64,000 nucleotides of DNA, taken from positions 1 through 64,000 of the forward strand of contig NZ_CANMAO010000002.1 in assembly GCF_947495845.1 (NCBI RefSeq), in the 5' to 3' direction. Under the pieces are notes generated by a model. That model was not told where the DNA came from. It did no database searches and was given only the letters and a program-made list of their open reading frames with translations. How positions within the stretch are numbered: the first letter of the stretch is position 1; each line of letters opens with the position of its first letter. Positions 9,877-17,955 of the stretch are shown piece by piece. This stretch comes from an uncultured Endozoicomonas sp. (GTDB taxonomy: Bacteria; Pseudomonadota; Gammaproteobacteria; Pseudomonadales; Endozoicomonadaceae). The position numbers were made by a program, and so were the translations under genes.

Positions 9877-9928
9877 AAGTAACTTTGGGGGGTTTGGGGG
9901 GCACTCTAAGTCAAACCCTAAGTTACTT
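9877..9928 (+). terminator. G-tract hairpin after the integrase
   Basis: Outer stem AAGTAACTT/AAGTTACTT (9877-9885 and 9920-9928), inner stem GGGTTTG/CAAACCC (9890-9896 and 9912-9918). Two six-G tracts separated by TTT (9887-9901) sit inside an otherwise AT-rich area. It begins about 35 bp after the integrase stop and probably ends or insulates that transcript. There is no T-run. Confidence 0.5.
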
Positions 9929-10209
9929 ATAGTTAACTTTAAGCTACTCCATTATGTGAGTTACAGGTAATGCCTTACTTAAAGTTAGCTATAGTTCCTC
10001 CTTAATACTTATTCTATTTAGTATTCTTATAAGTAAAAGACTGATAGCTAACCTAAGACCAAGCTATAAGGCTGTTAGCTATCTGTAAGTCAACTCAAGG
10101 CTAACCCAAGGCTAACCACTAGCCAAACATAAAGACCTCATAAAGACCTCTTACTCTAAGGCTAATCGCTATCTGTAAGTCAGCTTGTATCCAATTGAAG
10201 TTGACTTTA

Positions 10210-10246
10210 AGTTCCTACTGTAGAAAGAATACTACTAAGGAGAACT
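10210..10246 (+). repeat. 37-bp inverted repeat, left arm
   Basis: Perfect reverse complement of 11181-11217, beginning AGTTCCTACTG and ending AAGGAGAACT. Each arm is itself an imperfect palindrome around AAAGAAT. The two arms enclose about 930 bp that contain the ATTCATTGTATGAAT repeats. Confidence 0.9.
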
Positions 10247-10274
10247 AAGGGAATAAGGTCTCTGTTTAACTCTG

Positions 10275-10289
10275 ATTCATACAATGAAT
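10275..10289 (-). repeat. Palindromic iteron-like repeat, inverted copy
   Basis: ATTCATACAATGAAT, the reverse complement of the copies at 10928, 10960 and 11006. The neighbouring bases are also conserved in inverted order (ctctacgctt here, gagcgtagag there), so the repeat unit is longer than the palindrome. Confidence 0.85.
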
Positions 10290-10642
10290 ACTCTACGCTT
10301 ACATAAAGTTTACCGACTGATATTTTATGCAAAAATGTCTATGGCTTAAATCAGTAACGCAAAGCCGAACTCCCCCCATAGCCCTAAGTAGAACTACGGA
10401 TAAACTCAAAGCAGATTGAGAGCTAGCCATGAACACCTATGTTCCAAACATTGTCACCTATGATGCAACCTGAAGCTGCGTATGAGTAGAACATCGGCAG
10501 CTATACTTAACCTTACGTGTACTCTTATTTAGCATAACCGGACTACTGTCGTACTCTAACTGCACCTCATGTCACCATTATGTCACCTACCTAAGCTGTA
10601 ACCCTTGGTAACTCTAGGTTCACTGGGGATTATATATCCATT

Positions 10643-10662
10643 GGTTGCAATGCTTGCATCAT
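10643..10662 (+). repeat. 20-bp direct repeat, copy 1
   Basis: GGTTGCAATGCTTGCATCAT, repeated at 10821-10840 with a single mismatch. The second copy contains ATGAT-TGC-ATCAT, a dyad that could bind a dimeric regulator. Confidence 0.8.
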
Positions 10663-10820
10663 TGGTTAGCTTAAGGTTTATTTTTTGTATTGGTTGAGCA
10701 GTACAAAGATGCTAATGGTTCTCATATAGTTAGCTTAAGCTGGCTATTGCTCCTATGTATGGAGCTATTAGTTTTTGCAAAGTTGGCATAATGATTGCTT
10801 AATGCTGGCTTGTGTTTATA

Positions 10821-10840
10821 GGTTGCAATGATTGCATCAT
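10821..10840 (+). repeat. 20-bp direct repeat, copy 2
   Basis: GGTTGCAATGATTGCATCAT; partner of 10643-10662 (19 of 20 identical), 178 bp downstream in the same orientation. Confidence 0.8.
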
Positions 10841-10916
10841 AGAGTTTAGCTATCAGTGGCGTAAGGTTGATAGAGGTTAGCTATTGGTTTTCTTTAAGCC
10901 TCTAAGAGTACCTGTT

Positions 10917-10980
10917 GAGCGTAGAGCATTCATTGTATGAATGAGAGTGAGCGTAGAGCATTCATTGTATGAATGAGAGT
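10917..10980 (+). repeat. Two tandem 32-bp iterons, with a diverged third copy behind
   Basis: Two exact 32-bp units (10917-10948 and 10949-10980), each starting GAGCGTAGAG and containing the palindrome ATTCATTGTATGAAT (10928-10942 and 10960-10974). A third palindrome copy stands at 11006-11020, followed by a small tandem aaagccaaacat duplication. There are no spacers, so this is not CRISPR. Iteron-like spacing suggests a binding array for an island-encoded initiator or regulator, for example the winged-helix protein at 11386. Confidence 0.85.
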
Positions 10981-11180
10981 GAGCTTAAAGCCTTACACAT
11001 AAAGAATTCATTGTATGAATTAAAGCCAAACATAAAGCCAAACATAAGCCTTCTGAGAGCTAAATTAACGTGTTTTAATGGTGTTTATAGTTAGCCTATG
11101 CCATTGCATTAGATAAGGCTTAAATAGGCTGAAAATGGCTTGAATTGGCTACTTAAAGCTGACTATTAGCTCCTTTCTAT

Positions 11181-11217
11181 AGTTCTCCTTAGTAGTATTC
11201 TTTCTACAGTAGGAACT
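11181..11217 (-). repeat. 37-bp inverted repeat, right arm
   Basis: Perfect reverse complement of 10210-10246. Perfect conservation of both arms in an AT-rich, otherwise diverged region suggests selection or recent duplication. Confidence 0.9.
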
Positions 11218-11385
11218 AGAGCAGGAACTTACGTTAATGACCAATGGTAATAGTAGACCAACATAAAGGCTATTGGTTAATCTCAAGTCAAACTCAAAGC
11301 TGCCCCTTGGTTAATCTCAAAGCTTCCTTCAGTAAACTCTTATTTATTCCTAGCTAATAGAAAGTAATAACTAGGAGTAAACACA

Positions 11386-11943
11386 ATGAACAACACTGTA
11401 TTCAATAACATTGAACGTAGTATCAATAAGAATCAACTTAAAGCAGTAACTACTATTTCTGAATGTCAATTATCCCTTGATGAGCTAATAGCTAACGGTA
11501 AGTTACACACTTGGCATAGCAGACAGTTAAATCTGAACTTCTTAGGTTTATCACCTTTTAGTAGAAGACAGAGAGAGTCTATTGTAATGGCTTATAGTGA
11601 AGCTGATAGAAGACTTGAAGCTATACGTAAGGTTAAACCTAAGAAAGTAAGAGTAAAACCTTTACCTAATCTTACAGCTAAAGAAACAGTTACCTTTAAG
11701 TATCTTCAGGCTAACAATGGTTTTAATAAGGGTCATAAGCAGTTGGCTAAAAGGCTTGAGATTAGTGAGAAGACAGCTAGAAATCATCTTAATAAATTGG
11801 AGTGTAATAATTATATCTTCATAATTAGAGATGAGAGTAATTCTTATACCAAGGCTTCTAGTATTTGGGTAAATACTGACTTTGAGTTTCAACATAAAGA
11901 GGAACTTTTAACTGACTTTGAGTTGTCGGAACTGCCTTACTGA
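11386..11943 (+). CDS. Winged-helix DNA-binding protein of the island
   Basis: Protein of 185 residues not assigned to a named family. The N-terminal half (about 1-85) is unrecognised and ends in a Lys/Arg-rich stretch (RKVKPKKVRVKP). The C-terminal half has a winged-helix pattern: LTAKETVTFKYLQ, then KQLAKRLEISEKTARNHL followed by a wing-like LECNNYIFIIRDESNS. It is preceded by a short ribosome site (ctaggag) and stands alone between two large gene-free gaps, immediately downstream of the iteron region. A role as repressor or replication initiator acting on those repeats is my inference from position only. Confidence 0.65.
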   Translation: MNNTVFNNIERSINKNQLKAVTTISECQLSLDELIANGKLHTWHSRQLNLNFLGLSPFSRRQRESIVMAYSEADRRLEAIRKVKPKKVRVKPLPNLTAKETVTFKYLQANNGFNKGHKQLAKRLEISEKTARNHLNKLECNNYIFIIRDESNSYTKASSIWVNTDFEFQHKEELLTDFELSELPY

Positions 11944-12767
11944 AGGTCTGAAGTGTACATAAGTTTACTAGTCTCCCAAGGGCTGTAGCTTTTTTTACCA
12001 CCCTTATATAGAGTTTCACCTATATTAAAGCATAGAGTTGGATAATAGTTTTCCTTAAGAAATAATACTAATAAGGAAAACTATAAAAACAAAAGAGTAA
12101 GGTTTGCTAATAGTTAGCTTAATATAAAACTTAAGTTTGTAGACCACTCTTTTTATCTTTGTAGTATTCTCTTTAGTAGGTTAGCTATAAGGCAGCTTTG
12201 AGTTTGACTTGAGCTTAACTAGCAGCCTTTATATTGGTCTCTAAACAGACGGTCTTATTACCTATAAATTACCCAAAACATTTTATCCTCACTATAAGAC
12301 TAGTCTAAGACTCTAAGTTCCTCTCTAAGCCAAACCTTAAGTTATAACTTTAAGTTAGCTCCATCATTGAAGCCTTAGTTAATGTTATCTTTAAGCTAAC
12401 CTAAGTTCCTCTTTCATTCTTATTCTATTTATTATTCTTATAAGTAAGAAACTAAAGACAGTAACTATAAGCTAACACTAAGCCACTCTCAGGCTACTTG
12501 ATGCTGACTGTAGCTAAGAAGACTACTAAGTAAGAACATAAGCAAAGAGAATAGGGTTAGGGCTTATAGGCAGCTTGGAGTTAGCGTTTAGGTTTGACCT
12601 TTATCTTTGGTATCTATTCATATGCTGCTTACTTTAAGCTGACTCATAGCTAAACCCTTTGAAACAGGTTACTTATTATCTGTATAAATACCTAAACCAT
12701 TTAGCCATTAAGAAAGAATTAAGCCACTAAAAGTACATTGGTCTCATACCTATAAATGGAATGAAGT
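11944..12767. other. Second gene-free gap of the island
   Basis: About 820 bp without a credible gene, of the same word composition as 9844-11385. It contains a 13-bp perfect hairpin (12045-12057 / 12072-12084, arms ATAGTTTTCCTTA and TAAGGAAAACTAT) and the second copy of the 44-bp repeat (12404-12447). The last 100 bp lead into the ParB-like gene, whose start codon is not preceded by a strong ribosome site. Confidence 0.5.
12404..12447 (+). repeat. 44-bp direct repeat, copy 2 (copy 1 at 9993-10036)
   Basis: 40 of 44 positions match 9993-10036. The 29-bp core starting CTTATTCTATTTA and ending TTCTTATAAGTAA has one difference. Related AT-rich words occur just before the starts of genes at 11386 and 21374, so it may be a promoter or processing signal used repeatedly by the island. 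Confidence 0.7.
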
Positions 12768-14192
12768 ATGACCATTATCACTTTCGAGACCACTAAACAC
12801 GAACTTATCGCTGACTCTGAATTAACTCAGGTAAGAGCCAAGACAAGCAAGCAGCATAAAGACGCTCTTGTTGGAGAGATTAAAGCCTTACTTGAAGAAG
12901 ACCCTAAAGCTAGGTTAAAGCCACTGAAGGTTGTTAAGGCTACTGACAGAACGAATGACTTTGGGTTTGAGGTCTTCTACCTAGCTGATGGTTTCCATAG
13001 GTATCACGCTTACAGAGAAGCAGAAGTTACTGACTTTCCAGTTGAGGTTATCACTGAGGGTAACGAGTTAGACGCTAAGAAGGCTTCATTAAAAGCTAAC
13101 GCTGACCAAGAGATTATCTTAGGTATGACAGCTAAAGATAGAAAGAAGGTCATGCTTAAAGCCGCTGAAGTTTTAACTGATGGTCTTCCTTTATATAAGA
13201 AGACAGTAAGTATGGGGTCAATGATTGAACTAACAGATATGCCTGAAAAGTTTCATAGTCCATTAGAGACATTCATAAAGAACTTCAACAGGGAAGCCAA
13301 ACGTGAAAGAGATAACGTGATTGTACGTTTAATAGAAGACACTGAACTTACACAGCAAGAGATAGCTGATGAAGTTGGTGTAAGTGTAGGTAAAGTAAAT
13401 TCAAAAATTAAAGAGCTTAGGGATTTTCAAAAATGTGAAAATGCCAAAACTGAAAATTCACCAGAACCAGCAGCTAAACCGTTTGAAACAACTATCACGG
13501 TATCCACTGCTTCTACAGAACCACAACGTGGTTGTGCTTATCCCTCCTCTACTCCACTCCAAGAAGAACAAAAAGTCCTAACCATAGAAGAAGAAATGGC
13601 TCTCATTGAAGCTAATCCAGAAGACGTTTCCTTCCTTAACTTCAGAAATGAAGAACTGGTTGAAGACGACTCTGAATTATTCCTATCTTTAGATAACAAC
13701 AATAATAATACAGAGAACAATCAGCCCATGAACAAGAACAAGAGAGGCAAAGTTAAACGCCCTCAACATAGCTTCCGTAGGTTATCAACATTAGTTGACT
13801 TGGATTATGACCCTAGTCAGCGGGGTAAGACTTACATATCAACCTTGGTCAGTAAGAAAGATACTTATGATGAACTTGTATTCAATTTGTCGCAATTCAA
13901 GGAACATAACAGTGACCAAGTTGTAAAGAAGCTCATGCTTAATCTTCAAGTATTGAATGAGGCTGCTAAGGAAGCTGGGCTTAATACAGAATTAACATTA
14001 CCTAAGAGAAGCATTAAGTCTTGGGATAAGGGTCTAGTAACAAAAAGAGAGAAAGTTAAAAGAGAGGAGAGAGCTTACCGTAAATCTTTATCTCAATCTG
14101 ATAGAGAGTTCTTAGCTGACATGGAGCAGCTACAAGCTAACGCTGACCAAGCTGAAGCTGAGCTTAGAGAATTCAAGATTTGGAAAAACTGA
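12768..14192 (+). CDS. ParB/Srx-superfamily protein with helix-turn-helix
   Basis: 474 residues. The N-terminal ParB-like domain (about 15-100) has the signature motif DGFHRYHAYREAEV (74-87), equivalent to the G.RR.R.A-type CTP-binding motif of ParB. A helix-turn-helix follows at about 193-217 (ELTQQEIADEVGVSVGKV), then a long low-complexity linker (about 220-330) and a charged, probably coiled-coil tail. There is no ParA partner in the island, so segregation is not a safe conclusion; phage-encoded ParB-like proteins can act as regulators or nucleases. It ends at a TGA that follows a run of five A. With one A fewer the frame would stay open for about 100 more codons. Confidence 0.75.
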   Translation: MTIITFETTKHELIADSELTQVRAKTSKQHKDALVGEIKALLEEDPKARLKPLKVVKATDRTNDFGFEVFYLADGFHRYHAYREAEVTDFPVEVITEGNELDAKKASLKANADQEIILGMTAKDRKKVMLKAAEVLTDGLPLYKKTVSMGSMIELTDMPEKFHSPLETFIKNFNREAKRERDNVIVRLIEDTELTQQEIADEVGVSVGKVNSKIKELRDFQKCENAKTENSPEPAAKPFETTITVSTASTEPQRGCAYPSSTPLQEEQKVLTIEEEMALIEANPEDVSFLNFRNEELVEDDSELFLSLDNNNNNTENNQPMNKNKRGKVKRPQHSFRRLSTLVDLDYDPSQRGKTYISTLVSKKDTYDELVFNLSQFKEHNSDQVVKKLMLNLQVLNEAAKEAGLNTELTLPKRSIKSWDKGLVTKREKVKREERAYRKSLSQSDREFLADMEQLQANADQAEAELREFKIWKN

Positions 14193-14496
14193 AGTTAACA
14201 AAGCCAGCGAGAAGCGAAGCATTCAGTATCATATCGGTGAACTCCTGAATGAACTGAGGGGACAGTTTGCTAGTAATAATGAATTTGGCGAAGCTGTTGT
14301 GCAGGTTTTTGAAAAATTGCACAACGGGAACTGGAAAGTACCAGGTAAGCGTAACTGGCAGAACTTCATGCAACTACCAAAATTCTCCACGTTATCCGAT
14401 TGTGAAACCATTGGCTTCACTAACGTCTGTAAGCTCATGATGGTGGTCTATTATTATTTCTCTACTTTTTATTTTATCCTACCTAATAGAGAGTAA
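14190..14496 (+). pseudogene. Possible out-of-frame C-terminal extension of the ParB-like gene
   Basis: In the +1 frame directly after the ParB-like stop there is an open stretch to 14496 that reads like protein (GELLNELRGQFASNN, then VFEKLHNGNWKVPGKRNWQN). It has no proper start or ribosome site. The junction lies at A5 (14184-14188), so a one-base indel, transcriptional slippage or a read error would fuse it to the upstream gene. The last 20 residues look less protein-like and merge into intergenic AT-rich sequence. Confidence 0.4.
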
Positions 14497-14709
14497 GTAA
14501 GAAAACTCTCAGTCAGTCGTATATAAAAGTTCATGTATCTGCGAAGACGTTACTATAGGGTTTCTATAGTTTTACTGCCTAATAAAGTGTTTCTTAGAGT
14601 TAAAGTTAAACCTTGAGTTGTTGTTGTATCTACTTCCAATTCTCTCCTGTTGTTGGCTCAGGGTTTAGCTTTTAGCTCTAATTTACATACATACATATAT
14701 ATATAATAT
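14497..14709. other. Gene-free AT-rich spacer
   Basis: No gene or clear signal. Contains a short alternating stretch (tacatacatacatatatatat, about 14682-14702) just before the structured element at 14710. Confidence 0.5.
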
Positions 14710-14795
14710 TCAGGGATAACTTTAATTTAATCGTTAAGTAATGAAGGCTCTTAACAAATAGTTGTGGTGGCTAGTTAGTTTAAAGTTATCCCTGA
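14710..14795 (+). ncRNA. Candidate structured RNA or cis element
   Basis: A 16-bp perfect outer stem (TCAGGGATAACTTTAA at 14710-14725 with its complement at 14780-14795) encloses a second hairpin GTTAAG/CTTAAC (14733-14738 / 14750-14755). The arrangement, a nested double hairpin upstream of a terminator (14860-14897) and before a run of genes, resembles a leader RNA or attenuator. I know no family it belongs to. Confidence 0.4.
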
Positions 14796-14859
14796 GTGTT
14801 ATAAAAATAATAAGAAACTCAAACCTAATTCTTTCTCTTCAATTTAGTTAGGTTTAACT

Positions 14860-14897
14860 CTCGGTCAGGCTTAATGCTTGGCTGAGGGTTTCTTTTT
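14860..14897 (+). terminator. Rho-independent terminator upstream of the KilA-N gene run
   Basis: Stem CTCGGTCAGGC with GCTTGGCTGAG (G-U pairs allowed) followed by ggtttcttttt. It separates the ParB-like transcript and the structured element from the gene run starting at 14933. Confidence 0.7.
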
Positions 14898-14932
14898 AGT
14901 CAATTAATTTACAATATTAAAGGTGTATAACC

Positions 14933-15118
14933 ATGTATAAGCAATATAAATCACATACAGATTTCAAATCAGTTACAACTAGAGTACCCATCGAGACAGC
15001 TAGAGAGCTAAAGGAAGCATTACTTATCTACAGTTCTACTAAAGGTAAGCTATACAACTCTAATAAGCTGCTGGCTGAACTCATCAATAAATTTATTAAA
15101 GACGTTAAGGAACTGTAG
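14933..15118 (+). CDS. Small ribbon-helix-helix-like protein
   Basis: 61 residues. TTRVPIETARELKEALL followed by a second helix (NSNKLLAELINKFIKDV) has the beta-helix-helix pattern of Arc/MetJ-type DNA-binding proteins; no specific family is recognised. It is preceded by AAGGTGT about 7 bases before the ATG and ends three bases before the next ATG, so it is likely co-translated with the KilA-N gene copies behind it. Confidence 0.6.
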   Translation: MYKQYKSHTDFKSVTTRVPIETARELKEALLIYSSTKGKLYNSNKLLAELINKFIKDVKEL

Positions 15119-15121
15119 ACA

Positions 15122-15364
15122 ATGATTAAACTTAAATTCAATAACAAGACAGTTACAGTTAAGACTCATCCTGAAAATGATGAACTGTATTGTCTTAACG
15201 ATATACATAAAGCTAGTGGTGGGACTGGTAAGCTAACTGATTTAACTAAGAACCTAAATGAAAAAGTAGTACGCCGTTTTAGCATAGTGAGTATTAACGG
15301 TGGAAAACTAAAAGGTACTTATGCTAATGAGCATTCTGTCAGCTTTAGCCCTAAAGGAATGTGA
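15122..15364 (+). CDS. Truncated KilA-N domain protein (copy 1)
   Basis: 80 residues. The first 34 bases are identical to those of the gene at 15368. It carries the KilA-N opening (LYCLNDIHKASGG), then a variable middle of its own (about residues 36-68), and ends inside the shared HSVSFSPKG segment, four bases before the second copy starts. The rest of the domain (the VYKYAAWIDDTF part) is missing. This is the product of a tandem duplication with unequal exchange. It could be a decoy or a remnant. Confidence 0.7.
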   Translation: MIKLKFNNKTVTVKTHPENDELYCLNDIHKASGGTGKLTDLTKNLNEKVVRRFSIVSINGGKLKGTYANEHSVSFSPKGM

Positions 15365-15367
15365 CCA

Positions 15368-16048
15368 ATGATTAAACTTAAATTCAATAACAAGACAGTT
15401 ATGGTTAAGACTCACCCTGAAGATGAAACCTTGTATTGTCTTAACGATATACATAAAGCTAGTGGTGGTGAGAAGAAGTACACACCAAGTCAATTCTCAC
15501 GGAATGCATATTTGCATTCTGTCAGCTTTAGCCCTAAAGGAACTAGGGCATCTTATATTTATACTGACGAAAAGACTGTTTATAAGTATGCTGCTTGGAT
15601 TGATGACACTTTCTATGACACTGTATTTGAAGCCTTCAAAGCTGCAGCTAATGGTAAGTCAACTGAAGCCTCAACTATCGCTAACTCTGTAGCTGTACCT
15701 GAAGCTCTAATAACTGAAACTAAGGAGACTGAAGCTAGACTTTCATATCACATAGATAAAGCTGGTAAGAGAGGTCTCATTAATATTAAGCATCCACATT
15801 CTCAGTTTAAACGCCAAGCTATGAAAGTAGCTACGGGTTATGGCCATAAACAGTTGACGAATAAGACAGCTACAGGAATTGAATATCTAGTTGAAGCTGA
15901 GCATACAGCAGCTATCAGTGCATATAAGGCTAGTCTCGAGATTATTATTAAGCTCTTGGTTTCAGGTGTTACTGACTATCACACTATTTCTATGATCTTA
16001 GGTGTCGAGACTGGAAAGAATAAAGACTTAATTAAGGAGGCCGCATAA
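15368..16048 (+). CDS. KilA-N domain protein (copy 2)
   Basis: 226 residues. The KilA-N DNA-binding domain spans about residues 1-95 (LYCLNDIHKASGGEKKYTPS, then DEKTVYKYAAWIDDTFYD). The C-terminal part (about 110-226) is unrecognised and partly helical. KilA-N proteins are found in phages and large DNA viruses and often act as antirepressors or nucleic-acid-binding factors. Its end carries a perfect AAGGAGG ribosome site for the next gene, which begins one base after its stop, so translation is coupled to the ejection-protein gene. Confidence 0.8.
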   Translation: MIKLKFNNKTVMVKTHPEDETLYCLNDIHKASGGEKKYTPSQFSRNAYLHSVSFSPKGTRASYIYTDEKTVYKYAAWIDDTFYDTVFEAFKAAANGKSTEASTIANSVAVPEALITETKETEARLSYHIDKAGKRGLINIKHPHSQFKRQAMKVATGYGHKQLTNKTATGIEYLVEAEHTAAISAYKASLEIIIKLLVSGVTDYHTISMILGVETGKNKDLIKEAA

Positions 16049-16049
16049 C

Positions 16050-17837
16050 ATGCCAACATACGCAGGAGATATTCAAACTAATGCCCTACCCAAAGTACGT
16101 TCTCAATCAGCAGCACGACAGCGACAGCCTCTTCAGGTGGGACAGTTAGCTCAAACCCATACTCTCGATAGCCCTATTGAGAAACTAATTCAGAACGGTT
16201 CAGCTATCTTCTCAAACGTAGCTGACCAAATTGAGACTACTCATTACGCTAATAAACAGGAAGCAATTAACAATGACCAGCTTCTAGTTAAACGTTCAAT
16301 GCCTTTATATAACCAAGCGTTTAAAGAGCGTACAGCTAAGTTTAGTGATGAGCAAAAGCTAGACACTGAAGCCTATAAGCTAGCTACAGAAGAATTAAGT
16401 GCTGAATACTTCAAAGGTGTAAGTCAATACTCTAAGGATAAGGTTAAAGCCTCATTAGAAGCTGACAGTCAACTCTTAGTTCAACAGAACATATTCAATA
16501 AGGATAACTCAGAACGTCTACAGCGTGGCTCTCTAGCCCTTGATGGGTCTACAGATAGCCTTGAGTCATTACAGCAAACTATTAGTCTACTTAAGTCTTC
16601 TGACACTCAATGGTCTGATAGTATGAATGAGGAGGAGATTAATACTCAGCTATATAAAATGTATCAAGCTAACCCTAGAAACTTAAGTGTTAATGATTAC
16701 ATTATTAATTCTGAAACATTCCCTGCTCACTTAAAAGAAAGCGTGAGAGAATCTGAACGCTCAATCAAAAGTTTTGATACTCATCAAGCCTTATCAGATT
16801 TAGCTAAAGCAGGTAAACCTGAAGCTATCGCAAGTCTAGCTGAAGTAGCTCAACGTGAAGGTAAGCTAACTGCAGTTCAAGTTAAGCGATATGAAGAAGA
16901 AGGAATTAAGAATTATGAGTTTAAACAATCAGTAGCTGCAGCCAAAGCTGAATTGACTACTACGGGTAAAGCTCCGGTTAAAACTAAGTTAACTAAAGAG
17001 CAGCTTGCAGAGGCTACTAATGAAGCATATCAAAACGGTAATGATAACCAGAAGCGTAGGCTTATAGCTCAGTCTGTAGTTCCTATGGTTAAAGATCAAA
17101 TAGCTCAAGGTCTAATTGCTAAAGATGCTGATGGTTATCCAGATAGGGTTGCGCTGTATGGAGCTTATACACGTTTTTCTAAAATAGCTGAGAGTAGAGG
17201 TGGTATTGGATTTGCTCAAGACTATGCAGGGTCAACTGAAAACTTCAATCAGTTACTACTAATGGGCACTCTAATTAAATCGCAAGGTCAAATGCAGGGT
17301 ATCAATCAATATGTAGCTTTGAAGGGTAAAGGTTTACCAGCCATTAAATATAGTCCTGAAGTAAGTGAAGGTTTAACGCTTACAGGTAATCTATCAGATA
17401 ACCCTGCAGTTATGGCTGAAGGTAAAGCCTTACTTAATACTTATAGTCAGCTAGGGCTACCTGAAGACCAAGCTAAAGCGGTAACTCAAGGTCTACTTAA
17501 AAATAACTTTATTGAACTTGAAGTTGAAGAAGGGTCTTGGTTAGGTTTCTTCAATTCAAATTATAAAAGTAAAGACTTAGTAGTAAGAAAAGATATTAAG
17601 CCAGTCTTAGATGAGCTTGAAGCTAATACTATAGGTGATGAGACTGTAGGTGATATCTTAGGTTCTTATCTAAAAGGTCTAACTGCTGAGATTGAAGTCA
17701 TCCAAGATAACTTTGATATTGATGATTATCAGATTTACGCTGACCCTAGAAATAGCCATGGTCTAGTTATATTCGCTGAAGGTAATCCTCTTATTCGTGT
17801 AGAGGCTGAAGACATTCTTAATGGTGTCTATCCGTGA
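16050..17837 (+). CDS. Putative internal virion (ejection) protein, T7 gp15-like
   Basis: 595 residues, Gln/Ala/Lys-rich and mostly helical, without signal peptide or membrane segment. The N-terminus (ALPKVRSQSAARQRQPLQV) and the long helical body (about 60-330) resemble internal core proteins of podophages. In T7-like phages gp15 and gp16 form the tube through which DNA is ejected across the cell wall and membrane. The evidence is overall character plus presence in the same island as a gp16-like protein; I see no unmistakable motif, so the assignment is moderate. It has an excellent ribosome site (AAGGAGG). Confidence 0.5.
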   Translation: MPTYAGDIQTNALPKVRSQSAARQRQPLQVGQLAQTHTLDSPIEKLIQNGSAIFSNVADQIETTHYANKQEAINNDQLLVKRSMPLYNQAFKERTAKFSDEQKLDTEAYKLATEELSAEYFKGVSQYSKDKVKASLEADSQLLVQQNIFNKDNSERLQRGSLALDGSTDSLESLQQTISLLKSSDTQWSDSMNEEEINTQLYKMYQANPRNLSVNDYIINSETFPAHLKESVRESERSIKSFDTHQALSDLAKAGKPEAIASLAEVAQREGKLTAVQVKRYEEEGIKNYEFKQSVAAAKAELTTTGKAPVKTKLTKEQLAEATNEAYQNGNDNQKRRLIAQSVVPMVKDQIAQGLIAKDADGYPDRVALYGAYTRFSKIAESRGGIGFAQDYAGSTENFNQLLLMGTLIKSQGQMQGINQYVALKGKGLPAIKYSPEVSEGLTLTGNLSDNPAVMAEGKALLNTYSQLGLPEDQAKAVTQGLLKNNFIELEVEEGSWLGFFNSNYKSKDLVVRKDIKPVLDELEANTIGDETVGDILGSYLKGLTAEIEVIQDNFDIDDYQIYADPRNSHGLVIFAEGNPLIRVEAEDILNGVYP

Positions 17838-17955
17838 TTTAAGCTATCTAAATCCTATCTAAAACGTGACTTACAGTTCAGATTAATGTTGAGCTATAGG
17901 TTCACATATACATAAATTTAAAACACTAAAACACTAACTAATAGGAAGTATTATT

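Larger units (their letters stand above)
9844..11385. other. Gene-free repeat-rich control region of the island
   Basis: About 1.5 kb without a credible gene. It is packed with short words such as gctaa/ttagc, taagtt and ctaag and with ordered repeats: a 37-bp inverted repeat pair (10210-10246 / 11181-11217), four copies of the palindrome ATTCATTGTATGAAT, a 32-bp tandem duplication (10917-10980), a 20-bp repeat pair (10643-10662 / 10821-10840), and a 44-bp repeat whose second copy lies at 12404-12447. This is the architecture of a replication origin, a partition or packaging site, or a dense operator region. Which of these applies cannot be told from sequence alone. Confidence 0.6.

Noticed and set aside
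10917-11020. CRISPR-like direct repeats
   Set aside because: The 32-bp units are directly adjacent with no spacers, and no cas genes are near; they fit iterons better.
14299-14496. Independent 65-codon gene
   Set aside because: Starts at a GTG without ribosome site inside a longer open stretch; better explained as an out-of-frame extension of the ParB-like gene.
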